The notes beneath the pieces are model-generated. The model saw only the letters and a program-made list of their open reading frames with translations, searched no databases and was not told the origin of the DNA. A stretch of DNA of 34,355 nucleotides from Burkholderiales bacterium (GTDB lineage Bacteria; Vulcanimicrobiota; Xenobia; Xenobiales; Xenobiaceae), in the NCBI GenBank assembly GCA_012799975.1, contig JAAZKF010000038.1:1-34355 (forward strand), read 5' to 3'. Below are positions 17,908 to 27,245 of the stretch, in pieces (position 1 is the stretch's first letter; each line of letters opens with the position of its first letter). A program made the translations under genes and the position numbers.

Positions 17908-18713
17908 GTTCGCGTTCCAGTCTGCTGGCCCGCCGACACAGCGGGGGAGCGGCGCGCCGCCCCCGGTCGGGGAACCCGCCGCCCTTGCCGGGGAAGAGTC
18001 GGAACCTTCTGGACAGCGTTCAGTTCGCTTTGGACGGGATCGTCTATGCCGTCCGACACGAACGCAACGTCAAGATCCACTTCGTGGCGGCGGTGGTCGT
18101 CCTGGTAGCCTGCCTGATCCTGCCCCTGGACCCGCTGGGAGTCCTGATGGTCTTGGGGGCCACCAGCCTGGTCCTGGTTGCCGAACTGATCAACACCGCC
18201 ATCGAATCGGTGGTGAACATGACCATCCAAGGGCACCATCCCCTGGCCCGAATCGCCAAAGACGTCGCCGCGGCCGCCGTCCTGGTCTCTGCCTTCTTCT
18301 CCTTGGGAGTCGCCTGGCAGATCCTGATTCCTGCCCTGTCTGCGGTGTACTGGGAACTTCAGGACTCGGGCTGGTCGCGGCTGGCCGGAGATCCCGTTCC
18401 CCTGCTCTGCTTTGGGGTAATCCTCCTGACCCTGGGGGTAGTGGTGGTCCTGGCCGTCTCGCATCGCGGCCCCTTCCCTCCGAGCCGGCTGGTCCTGGGC
18501 CACGCCGCCCTGGCCTTCGGGGTCTCGGCCGCGGTGCTCTCGGTCACCCGCGAGCCCCTGGCCAGTCTGCTGGCCATTCCCTTCGCAGCGATGGTATCGC
18601 GTCGCCATGTCCACACGGGGATCCACGGCTGGCCCCAGGTTCTGGGGGGGGCGACCCTGGGCGTCTTGCTGAGCCTCTGCCTGCTTATGGCGGCCCGAAA
18701 GGTGATCCCCTGA
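17904..18713 (+). CDS. dgkA: Diacylglycerol/undecaprenol kinase (DgkA-like) with C-terminal PAP2-like membrane domain
   Basis: AVRHERNVKIHFVAAVVVL...LVAELINTAIESVVNMTIQGHHPLARIAKDVAAAAVLVSA is the DAGK_prokar signature; C-terminus GHAALAFG...VSRRHVHTGIHGWPQVLGGATLG resembles PAP2 motifs. Confidence 0.85.
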   Translation: MSSRSSLLARRHSGGAARRPRSGNPPPLPGKSRNLLDSVQFALDGIVYAVRHERNVKIHFVAAVVVLVACLILPLDPLGVLMVLGATSLVLVAELINTAIESVVNMTIQGHHPLARIAKDVAAAAVLVSAFFSLGVAWQILIPALSAVYWELQDSGWSRLAGDPVPLLCFGVILLTLGVVVVLAVSHRGPFPPSRLVLGHAALAFGVSAAVLSVTREPLASLLAIPFAAMVSRRHVHTGIHGWPQVLGGATLGVLLSLCLLMAARKVIP

Positions 18714-19981
18714 TGAGTACCTGGAATCATTGCGGGGTCATCGAGGTCCAACTGCTCTGCGGGGTGACCGCTGCCATCCTGGTATCAGGGCTCTTGGAAG
18801 CCGCCAGCACGGCCATCTCACAGTTCAGCCAACTGCGCCTGGCGGCCTTGGTCGAGGAGGGGCGTGCGGACCTGCGCCCCCTCCAGGACCGTTGGGGGGT
18901 TCTGACCGCGGTGATGGGGGCCCAGGCGGTAGCCTTGATGCTGGTGGGCAGTCAGACCACCATCCTGGCCGGGCGCATCCACCAGGGGTTCTGGACTCTT
19001 CTGGCGGCCCTGGCCCTGGCCACGCTGCTGATCGCGCTGGCCAGCCTGCTGGGACGGCTGGCCGCCCTGCGCCACCCCGAATCGATGTTCCTGCGCATGG
19101 CCCTGCCGCTGCGCCTCCTCCATGCCGTATCCACCCCCCTGCTGGCCGTGCTGGTATGGACTGCCCGTCCCCTGGCCCAGGGTTCTCCGTCGGAAACCCC
19201 GGCCTCACCCCTGGTGACCGAAGGCGACGTCCTGCAAATGGTGGAGGCCAGCAAGGCCCAAGGAGTCCTGGAACAGGACGAGGCCGAGATGATCCACTCG
19301 ATCATCGAGTTCGGCGAAACCATCGCCCGGGAGGTCATGGTGCCGCGGGTGGACATCGCGGCTGTTCCGCTGGAGATGCCCCTGGAAGAGGTGGTGGACC
19401 GGATAATCGAAAAGGGTTTCTCACGCCTGCCCGTCTTCCGCGACAGCATCGACCATGTGGTCGGCCTGGTCTACAGCAAGGACCTTCTGGCCGCCGAACG
19501 CCAGAACCGCACAGACACCCCCCTCCAGGACCTGATCCGTCCCGCCAAGTTCGTTCCGGGAAGCAAGACGGTCGACCTGATCCTTCGCGAGCTGCAACAA
19601 GAGAAGGTGGCCATGGCCATCGTCGTCGATGAGTATGGAGGTACGGAAGGCCTTCTGACCATGGAGGATATCCTGGAGGAGATCGTCGGAGATATCGTCG
19701 ACGAGTATGATCCCGAGAATCCTCCAACCGTCATCCGCGAGCAGGACGGATCGACCCTGGTCGATGCCAAGATGATCCTGGAGGACGTGAACTCCACCCT
19801 TTCCCTGAACCTTCCCGTCGACGAATATGAGACCCTGGGCGGATACGTCTATGGCCTTCTGGGCCGGGTCCCGGCGCAGGGCGAATCGATCGAGGTGGAC
19901 GGCCTGCGCCTGGAGGTAGCCGGGGTAGACCGGCAGCGGATCACCAGCGTCCGGCTGAGCCGAATCCCCCCTCCGGCCTGA
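18713..19981 (+). CDS. CorC/HlyC-family protein (DUF21 + CBS pair + CorC_HlyC domain)
   Basis: EQDEAEMIHSIIEFGETIAREVMVPRVDIAAVP...RLPVFRDSIDHVVGLVYSKDLL...MAIVVDEYGGTEGLLTMEDILEEIVGDIVDEYD. Start ATG 18713 overlaps dgkA stop. Confidence 0.93.
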   Translation: MSTWNHCGVIEVQLLCGVTAAILVSGLLEAASTAISQFSQLRLAALVEEGRADLRPLQDRWGVLTAVMGAQAVALMLVGSQTTILAGRIHQGFWTLLAALALATLLIALASLLGRLAALRHPESMFLRMALPLRLLHAVSTPLLAVLVWTARPLAQGSPSETPASPLVTEGDVLQMVEASKAQGVLEQDEAEMIHSIIEFGETIAREVMVPRVDIAAVPLEMPLEEVVDRIIEKGFSRLPVFRDSIDHVVGLVYSKDLLAAERQNRTDTPLQDLIRPAKFVPGSKTVDLILRELQQEKVAMAIVVDEYGGTEGLLTMEDILEEIVGDIVDEYDPENPPTVIREQDGSTLVDAKMILEDVNSTLSLNLPVDEYETLGGYVYGLLGRVPAQGESIEVDGLRLEVAGVDRQRITSVRLSRIPPPA

Positions 19982-19984
19982 GGC

Positions 19985-20350
19985 TCACCCCCAGGAACCC
20001 ATCTCCCCTCCGTCGGCCCCCGGCAGCGGAAACTTGCGTAGGCCGTGGGAAGGCGTCACGATCGGTTCCTGTCCGCTCTGCAACTCGATGCGCAAATCGG
20101 AGCGGACCCCAGCCTGAAGTTCGCGCTCGGCATGAGGCCACCCCCCCTCGACCAGACGGTCGAAATCCGGGCCCATCCGGGGGATCAGACTGGTGGGGAT
20201 CGAGACCAGCATGGTGAACCTAGGGGAACCATCGTGGGGACGGAACATATAGAGCAAGGACTCGCCGATGAATCCCGGCACGTACTTGCGTTCGGATCGC
20301 CAGGTGAAGACTTCGCCTGAGGCGAGCGAAATTTGATGATTGCGCTGCAT
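19985..20350 (-). CDS. Hypothetical protein
   Basis: 121-aa ORF in the only region of this interval lacking a convincing + strand gene; no family recognised. Confidence 0.5.
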   Translation of the reverse strand: MQRNHQISLASGEVFTWRSERKYVPGFIGESLLYMFRPHDGSPRFTMLVSIPTSLIPRMGPDFDRLVEGGWPHAERELQAGVRSDLRIELQSGQEPIVTPSHGLRKFPLPGADGGEMGSWG

Positions 20351-20395
20351 GCCTGATTATTCGGCCAACAGAGGACGCCAGACCTGCCGGGAGAA

Positions 20396-21289
20396 GTGGC
20401 GGGGGTGCCTGGAATTCTGAACATCCACCTTGACGGCGCCTCCCTGGGGAATCCAGGGCCCGCTGGGATCGGTCTAGTGCTGCGCCCAGAAGGGGGGCCG
20501 GCCCAGGAGATCGCCGAGGCGATCGGCCAGGCCACGAGCCACCAGGCGGACTATCGGGCCCTGTTACGCGCCCTGCACCTGGCCCGCGATCTCGGCCACA
20601 CCCGGGTGCACATCTACTCCGATAACCCCCTGATGATGCGACAGATGCGTGGCGAATCCCGCGTGCGCGATCCCCTGTCGCGGCCCCTCTTCCGAGAGGC
20701 CATGAGACTGACCCGCGAGCTCGACGTCCGCTTCAACAAGGTGACCCGCGAGGCCAACCGCCAGGCTGACCAACTGGCCCGCAGGGCAGCACGTGGCCAA
20801 ACTCCGCCTCCCCCCCCGATTCAGGAGCCCCCCCCCGACCAGCCGAAAGAAGGTCGACTTGAAGCGGTCCAGCGCTCTGCGGGTGGGGTCGTCTACAAGA
20901 AGGAGGGGAGAGCCCTGAAGGTCTGCCTGATCGCCAAACGCGGCGGGCTGGTCTGGGCCCTGCCCAAGGGCCGGGTCAACCCAGGCGAGACCTCCGAAGA
21001 GGCCGCGGTCCGAGAAATCCTGGAGGAGACAGGCCACCTGGCAGCCATCGCTGAGCAGATCGACCATATCAACTACGACTTCTACTGGAAGGAAAACCGG
21101 ACCCTGTACCACAAAGTGGTCGTCTTCTATCTGATGCCCCTGGTGCAGGAGGCGGTTGGACCTCGAGATGATGAAGCCGACGCCGTGGGCTGGTTCACCT
21201 TGGGGGAGGCCTGCCGCAAGCTGTCCTACCTCAACGAAAAGAAGGTCCTGCACCAGGCCAGACGGATCCTGCAAATGACCAGGGCCTGA
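20396..21289 (+). CDS. RNase HI-like domain fused to Nudix hydrolase domain
   Basis: N-terminal LNIHLDGASLGNPGPAGIGLVL...HQADYRALLRALHLA...IYSDNPLMMRQM...TREANRQADQLARRA (RNase H); Pro-rich linker; Nudix box GRVNPGETSEEAAVREILEETGHL. Confidence 0.88.
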   Translation: MAGVPGILNIHLDGASLGNPGPAGIGLVLRPEGGPAQEIAEAIGQATSHQADYRALLRALHLARDLGHTRVHIYSDNPLMMRQMRGESRVRDPLSRPLFREAMRLTRELDVRFNKVTREANRQADQLARRAARGQTPPPPPIQEPPPDQPKEGRLEAVQRSAGGVVYKKEGRALKVCLIAKRGGLVWALPKGRVNPGETSEEAAVREILEETGHLAAIAEQIDHINYDFYWKENRTLYHKVVVFYLMPLVQEAVGPRDDEADAVGWFTLGEACRKLSYLNEKKVLHQARRILQMTRA

Positions 21290-21436
21290 TCGCCCGGTCT
21301 TTTCCCTCTTCCCGATGACCACCCTCCTCGGCATGCCCAGGATGTCGATTACTGGAATCCCCATGATGTCTGGGGCTGCCAGAACGGGAAGGACCGCTCG
21401 GCCCCGGGCGGAAGACTGGTCCCTTTCCGGAGGTCA

Positions 21437-23104
21437 TTGATGCCTGAATCCACTGTCTGGCATGAGAACCGAGGCCGTCGAGGCGGGTCTGGATGCAAGG
21501 AAGGCGTGCCTCGAGGAGCGGAGCGTGGTTGGAAACTACGTGAGCACCGCAGAGATGCGCCTGACGACGCAGACGAGCCCTTCCCACCCGCACCCGGGTG
21601 TGGGTGGGACCTCAATGGAGCGGCGGTCGAATGCCACGCCAGGCGGCGGATTCAGGCGATACGCCAAGCTTTGCTGTTCATCGTCTTCCTGCTTGCGCTC
21701 GCCATGTTACCAGCAAGCGTGAAGGCAGAGCCGGGAGGGGTCTCGGGGGTCTGGTTGTCTCCCGACTGGATCCTGCCGGGAACGAGATCCTATACCGAAA
21801 ACGAGGTGCGCCGGGTGGCCCGCCAGACCCTGGAGAGCCTGGCAGCCGAGGGCATCAACACTGTCTTCCTGGAGACCTGGCTGCGCGGCTACTCGATCGC
21901 ACCTGGAATCCAGACCAGGAACTACCGCGCCACTATCCAGCCTTTCCGTCCCGGGATCGAGGGTCTGCCGGTCTACCGGCACCTGCGCTGGGACTACCGC
22001 GTGCTGGCGGACGAGGTTCAGGACCCCCTGCAGATCTTCATCGACGAAGCCCGCCCCCTGGGGATTGAGATCCACGCCTGGTGCCACGCCTTCTACTGGA
22101 AGATGGACAACACGTCGGTGATGCTCCCCTGGCATTCAGGACCGAGCCTCTGGAACGACCTGCTGGCCACCTGGCTGCGAGAGGAGGCCACCCGCCTGCA
22201 GGACTCGCCGGTCGCGGCCCCGGCTACCCTGACTCTCATGTCCGAAGCCGCGGAACTCTTCGATCACACCGACGAGCCTCGGGAGTTGGAGAAGATCCTG
22301 GCCCGGCACGGTGTCCCCCATAGAGGGAATCCCCTGGGCGCCCTGGTGCGTCAGGTCCTGCGCGCCGGAGCCCGCGAACCGGGATTCCTCCTGATCTCTT
22401 CGAGCGAGGACCCCTTCCCTGCCCCCCGCAACAAGCAACTGCGCCCCGTCTTCCTAAACCCCGAAAACCCCGAGGTGGCCCGTCGCCTGGAAGCCGCCCT
22501 GCTGAACCTGGCTGCCGGGCACCCGGGTCTGGCCGGTCTACACCTGGACCATATCCGCTTCCCGGTGGATGGCCAGGGCCTGCCCGAAGAGTTGGGGATC
22601 CAGAGCGGAACGTACAGCTACTACAACCCAGCCGACCCAGCCCAGATGGAACGCTATCAGCGCTGCCGGGAGATCATCGAGCGCCGTCTGACGGCCCTGA
22701 CGACGCTGGTCAACCGGATCCGGGAAGGACTCGATCGGCGGATCGCCCTCTCGGCAGCCGTCCTGCCCCTGTACTACCGGGAGCGGGACAACGGCCGGCG
22801 CCGTCTCTCCGGCTATGATTTCTCCTGCCAGGACTGGTATGCCTGGAAGGTGGATTTCGTGGTCCCGATGATGTACGACTTCAACCCCTATGTCATCCGC
22901 AGTATCCTGAGGGAATTCGCCGAGGACCAGGAGCGCCTGCATGGGCGCCGGACCATCGCCGTCTACCCGGGAATCAGCCACCTGCAACTGGCCCGCTCGG
23001 GAGCCCTGGCGGCGAGCGACTGGGTCTTCTTCGACCTGACCCTGGCCCGGGATTTGAAATTCGAAAGACAGCCTGTCGAAGACCTGGACTTCGAGCCGGA
23101 ATAA
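21437..23104 (+). CDS. Secreted glycoside hydrolase-like protein (COG1649 / GHL10-type family)
   Basis: Signal-like LLFIVFLLALAMLPASVKA; GVWLSPDW...ESLAAEGINTVFLETWLRGYSI...EIHAWCHAFYW...HLDHIRFPVDGQ...WKVDFVVPMMYDFN. The N-terminal ~73 codons are encoded by repeat copy 2, so the true start is uncertain. Confidence 0.78.
   Translation: MMPESTVWHENRGRRGGSGCKEGVPRGAERGWKLREHRRDAPDDADEPFPPAPGCGWDLNGAAVECHARRRIQAIRQALLFIVFLLALAMLPASVKAEPGGVSGVWLSPDWILPGTRSYTENEVRRVARQTLESLAAEGINTVFLETWLRGYSIAPGIQTRNYRATIQPFRPGIEGLPVYRHLRWDYRVLADEVQDPLQIFIDEARPLGIEIHAWCHAFYWKMDNTSVMLPWHSGPSLWNDLLATWLREEATRLQDSPVAAPATLTLMSEAAELFDHTDEPRELEKILARHGVPHRGNPLGALVRQVLRAGAREPGFLLISSSEDPFPAPRNKQLRPVFLNPENPEVARRLEAALLNLAAGHPGLAGLHLDHIRFPVDGQGLPEELGIQSGTYSYYNPADPAQMERYQRCREIIERRLTALTTLVNRIREGLDRRIALSAAVLPLYYRERDNGRRRLSGYDFSCQDWYAWKVDFVVPMMYDFNPYVIRSILREFAEDQERLHGRRTIAVYPGISHLQLARSGALAASDWVFFDLTLARDLKFERQPVEDLDFEPE
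21443..21656. repeat. Dispersed ~215-bp element, copy 2 (more diverged left end)
   Basis: cctgaatccactgtctggcatga ... ccacgccaggcggcggattcagg; internal gagcggagcgtggttggaaactacgtgagcaccgcaga and cccacccgcacccgggtgtgggtggg match copies 1 and 3. Confidence 0.88.
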
Positions 23105-23210
23105 CCGGGCAGGCGGCGCGCCCGACCCTTCAGGACCACGGGGAGTAACAGGGAGGAACTCTCCCGGAGACTGCCAAACAAACGTTCTTCTCCAGGAATC
23201 CAGAAGCGAG

Positions 23211-23945
23211 GTGCGCCACGTGGACTCGACCATCTTCCTTTCTGAAGTCGTAGGAACGGCCCTGCTCATGTTGTTAGGCTGCGGAGTGGTGGCCAACGTA
23301 GTGCTCAAGGGCACCAAGGGGAGCGGGGGCGGCTTCCTGATGATCAACGTAGGCTGGGCCCTGGGAGTCTACTGTGGAGTCCTGACCGCCTACAAGTCGG
23401 GAGGACACCTTAACCCGGCGGTAACCTTGGGGCTGATTGCTGCGGGCGACCCCACGGCCAAGGCCCACCTGGGCACCTACCTGGTGGCCCAGATGCTGGG
23501 TGCGATGATCGGGGCCGGGTTGGCTTGGCTCTCCTACAAGGACCACCTCGATGCCGAGCCCGATCCCGTCAGCAAACTGGCCGTCTTCTCGACCTTCCCG
23601 GCCATCCGCAACCCATGGATGAACCTCATCACCGAGATCATCGGCACCTTCGTGTTGGTCTTCGTGGTGCTGGCCTTCGGCAAGCACGGCGACGCCAAGG
23701 GTCTGGCCTCCCTGGGTGCCCTGCCGGTGGCCTTGCTGATCCTGGCCATCGGCGCCTCGCTGGGAGGCCCCACGGGATACGCCATCAACCCAGCCCGTGA
23801 CCTGGGTCCGCGCCTGATGCACGCCATCCTGCCGATCCAGGGCAAGGGCAGCAGCGACTGGAGCTACGCCTGGGTCCCGATCGTCGGCCCGATCCTGGGA
23901 GGCATCCTGGCGGGTCTTCTGGCCGCCCCCCTCCTGCCGGTCTGA
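23211..23945 (+). CDS. MIP-family aquaporin / glycerol facilitator
   Basis: GGHLNPAVTLGLIA and GYAINPARDLGPRL double NPA boxes; Asp after the second NPAR is typical of aquaglyceroporins. Confidence 0.92.
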   Translation: MRHVDSTIFLSEVVGTALLMLLGCGVVANVVLKGTKGSGGGFLMINVGWALGVYCGVLTAYKSGGHLNPAVTLGLIAAGDPTAKAHLGTYLVAQMLGAMIGAGLAWLSYKDHLDAEPDPVSKLAVFSTFPAIRNPWMNLITEIIGTFVLVFVVLAFGKHGDAKGLASLGALPVALLILAIGASLGGPTGYAINPARDLGPRLMHAILPIQGKGSSDWSYAWVPIVGPILGGILAGLLAAPLLPV

Positions 23946-24313
23946 CCCCTCCACCCTGCTCGGCGATACTCGCCCGCCGGCCATCGGCTGCGGCTGGCTG
24001 CAGCCATGTCCGATATCGATCCGCATCTTCCGCCCTATGCGCTTCCGAGAATTCGCGGTGGAATCAGGCGGTGACCCGAGCGGAAAGCCAATGACCAGCC
24101 TGTCTACGGGAGAGGAAGGCCAGGAGATCAGCAGGTAAACTCGAGCGCCCCCTGACAAGTTTTGGCACCTCCCCCATCGTATACTCAACCTGCACTGCAG
24201 TTCCGCGGGAATCCTCAGGCGCAAGCGGGAGCCGCTGCACTGCGGCAGGAACCATAGACCTTCAGGGTTAGAGCCCAGGACATATTGAACAACAAACAGG
24301 GAGGCGCCCACGC

Positions 24314-25582
24314 ATGGCCAGCACCGTTATCAATCTGAGTCTCCTGGAAGACGCCGTGGCAGGACAGTATGCTGCGATCCGCAGCATCACGCGATTGCAG
24401 CCGGCCGGAGGCGCCGGCGACAAGGTCTTCCCGCCGACCTACGTCAAGGAGGGCCGCAGCACTACCAAATACGCAGTCGAGAATCGCAAGATCGATGGCC
24501 GCGAAGTGATGACAGTGCTCCTGGATTCTGTGCCTTCTCAAGCCAATCGGATGGAGGAGGCTTTGCTCGATGGTTGGCGCCGCGGGGAACTGAATGTCTT
24601 CCCGCTCATCGAGGTCGACTTCAGTGAGTACGAGGATCTGGCCGACCTGGACCGCCTCACCTCTCTGCAGACCCCCCATCGTATCGCGGATGCCCTGCTC
24701 CGAGACAGCGTCGACCACGATGGTGTCCCCTTCCGCCAGACCGACTACGGACGCGCCTTCAGCGAAAGCAGGACCAACCACGCCACGGGCATGTTCCGGA
24801 CATGTCCAACCGCCCTGATTTTCGGCTGCTGGGATTCAACGGGTCCCAAGGGCGGGCTGGGTTCGAAATTCCAACGGTGCGTGGTCTCCGAGATCGTCGG
24901 CTATGATGTGGTCTTCGGCGTGAAGACGGCAAGCCGCATCGACCCCACCGGCATCGAGCGCAAGGCCGGCACCGTTTATGAATCGAAGTCGGACCCGAAT
25001 GAGTGGACCACCATCATTGCAGAGGCTGCTGTGGACGCCAAGGGCAACCCGAAGCTCTTCAGCCGCAAGGGAGCCGGCGACAAGGGAACCCCCGCAGTCA
25101 TCAACCACGGGAATATCCCTCCGTCCATCGATGCGGAAGCCGGTGGCGTCACCATCGACCACGCCATCCAGACAACCGTGCTTTCCCTGCCAGGCTTGCG
25201 GCGGCTGCGCTTCCAGACCGACGTCAAAGGCCAACGACTGGACGATTCTGCACGTCCTGCCGCCGAACTGGCTGCCAGGACCGCGCTGGCCGCACTCGCC
25301 CTGGCCGCGATCGTGTATCTCCGTGAGAACGACTATGATCTCCGGTCACGTGCCCTCCTGGTGCCGACCGAGCCGCTCGTCTTCCAGTTCGTCGGGCGCG
25401 ATGGCTTGGTCGAGGAATACACCTTGGACCGCGAAGGAGCGGTTGCCTTGCTGCGCGAGGCGGCTCGGAAGGCTGAGGCGGCGGGTATGGGCTGGACCCC
25501 CGGGCCACTTTCCCTGAAGCCCTCACCGAAGTTGGCGAGACTGATCCAGGTCAGCCGGTCCACCGTCGCCGGGGCTGAGTAA
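24314..25582 (+). CDS. csb1: Type I-G (I-U) CRISPR-associated Csb1/Cas7 (GSU0053 family)
   Basis: LQPAGGAGDKVFPPTYVKEG..Y..E.R...VLLDSVPSQANRMEEALL...TPHRIADALLRDS...FGCWDSTGPKGGLGSKFQRCVVSEIVGYD, plus cas context. Confidence 0.9.
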   Translation: MASTVINLSLLEDAVAGQYAAIRSITRLQPAGGAGDKVFPPTYVKEGRSTTKYAVENRKIDGREVMTVLLDSVPSQANRMEEALLDGWRRGELNVFPLIEVDFSEYEDLADLDRLTSLQTPHRIADALLRDSVDHDGVPFRQTDYGRAFSESRTNHATGMFRTCPTALIFGCWDSTGPKGGLGSKFQRCVVSEIVGYDVVFGVKTASRIDPTGIERKAGTVYESKSDPNEWTTIIAEAAVDAKGNPKLFSRKGAGDKGTPAVINHGNIPPSIDAEAGGVTIDHAIQTTVLSLPGLRRLRFQTDVKGQRLDDSARPAAELAARTALAALALAAIVYLRENDYDLRSRALLVPTEPLVFQFVGRDGLVEEYTLDREGAVALLREAARKAEAAGMGWTPGPLSLKPSPKLARLIQVSRSTVAGAE

Positions 25583-25583
25583 A

Positions 25584-27245
25584 GTGTTCGCCATCGAAGT
25601 CTCGTTGCTGACAGGAAGATACGTCGCCACTGCCTACAACGATCGCCGTGCTTCAGAATGGCCACCACACCCCGCTCGGCTCTTCTCGGCCTTGGCCGCC
25701 ACCTGCCTGTCCAACGAAGAGGTCGACCCCTTCGAGAGCGAAGCACTCGAATGGCTGGAGTCCCTGCCCGCTCCGGAGATCGCGGCGAGCGAGGCTGCAG
25801 TGCGCGACGTGGTCACGGTCTTCGTGCCCGTGAACGACGCACACCAGACCGGGGATGTCGAGGCCGAGGTCCAGGCCCTGGACAATGCCCGCGAGGAGCT
25901 GGAGGCTGCCGACACGCCCAAAGCGCGGGCGGCAGCGCTCAAGAAGGTCGGCAAGGCCGAGAAAAAGCTGGCTGAGAGCATGGCGCGTGCTGTCGCGATT
26001 CCGGCCCGACCGCCCACCATCAAGGTAGCCCTGAACGGAGAACGAGTCCTCCCGGAGTTTCGTGTCCGCCAGCCCCGCACGTTCCCGTCCGTGAGTCCGG
26101 TGGATCCGGTAGTGACCTTCATCTGGAAGGGCAGCCGTCCGGCCGAGGTCCATCGGCGCGCCCTGGACCGCCTCCTGGCCCGGGTCGTCCGGCTGGGGCA
26201 CTCCTCGTCGCTGGTTTCGGCCCGGCTGGTGGACTCGGCACCTGCTTCTACCTGGTTCCCTTCCCAGACTGGAAGAACAGTTCTGCGCACCACCCGCGCC
26301 GGCCAGTTGGACGCCCTGATCGAGGCCTATTCGCGACACAAGGAGACCGAGCCCCGGGTCATGCCTGCTGGTTTTACCACCTACACCAATATCCGCGAAC
26401 CGGTCCCCAAACCAGCCCCCTCGACCTGCTTTGAGTCCGACGGGCTGGTGCTGCAACGCGTGGGCGGTCCCCGCCTGCCCATCACTGCGGCTGCGGGCCT
26501 GGCGGGAACCCTACGCCGCCTCATTTTGAGCACCGCGGCCGAACCGATTCCCGAGGTTATCTCCGGACATCTCCCGGATGGTTCTGCCAGCGGCCGAGAC
26601 CATCTGGCCATCGTCCCGCTCCCCTTCGTGGGGTCAAGCCACGCCACGGGTCACCTCCTGGGTGTCGCCCTCCTCCTCCCCAAAGATTCGACCCCCGAGG
26701 ATCGCCGGGCTCTCTATCTGGCCATCGATGCCTGGGAAAAGGAGGCCCGAACTCCCGGAGACGAAGAAGACACTCCAGCGGTCCCCATCCACCTGGGACG
26801 GCTGGGAAGTTGGCTTGTACGCCGACTGGAAGACCAGGAACGGCAGGCGACCTTGAAATCAGGGACCTGGACCCGCCCGTCCCGGGTCTGGTATTCGGTG
26901 ACGCCTGTCGCCTTGGACCGCCACCCGGGCGATCTGAGATCGAGAAATGCCAGGAAATACGCCACCGCCGTGGCCAAGGCCGAACGCAGCCTTGAAGCCG
27001 CCGTGCAACGGGTCGGACTCCCCCGCCCCGTCCGCATCCTCGTCGAGCCCAATCCGGTCCTGGCAGGATCCGTACCCGCACGAGCCTTCGGTAGATTCCC
27101 GGAAGACCTGAAGAAGAATCCCCGGGTACTCACACACGCAATACTCGAATTTCCAGAGCCGGTCCAAGGGCCCATCCTGATAGGCGCCGGCCGCTACCTG
27201 GGGCTAGGACTTTTCCGCCCCGGACCGTCCCCGGAGGGATGTTGA
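25584..27245 (+). CDS. csb2: Type I-G (I-U) CRISPR-associated Csb2 (Cas5-Cas6-type, GSU0054 family)
   Basis: MFAIEVSLLTGRYVATAYNDRRASEWPPHPARLFSALAA...EALEWLESLPAPEI; adjacent to csb1. Confidence 0.88.
   Translation: MFAIEVSLLTGRYVATAYNDRRASEWPPHPARLFSALAATCLSNEEVDPFESEALEWLESLPAPEIAASEAAVRDVVTVFVPVNDAHQTGDVEAEVQALDNAREELEAADTPKARAAALKKVGKAEKKLAESMARAVAIPARPPTIKVALNGERVLPEFRVRQPRTFPSVSPVDPVVTFIWKGSRPAEVHRRALDRLLARVVRLGHSSSLVSARLVDSAPASTWFPSQTGRTVLRTTRAGQLDALIEAYSRHKETEPRVMPAGFTTYTNIREPVPKPAPSTCFESDGLVLQRVGGPRLPITAAAGLAGTLRRLILSTAAEPIPEVISGHLPDGSASGRDHLAIVPLPFVGSSHATGHLLGVALLLPKDSTPEDRRALYLAIDAWEKEARTPGDEEDTPAVPIHLGRLGSWLVRRLEDQERQATLKSGTWTRPSRVWYSVTPVALDRHPGDLRSRNARKYATAVAKAERSLEAAVQRVGLPRPVRILVEPNPVLAGSVPARAFGRFPEDLKKNPRVLTHAILEFPEPVQGPILIGAGRYLGLGLFRPGPSPEGC

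Noticed and set aside
23996-24005. GGCTGCAGCC palindrome after the aquaporin gene
   Set aside because: Short palindrome, expected by chance in GC-rich sequence; no additional support.
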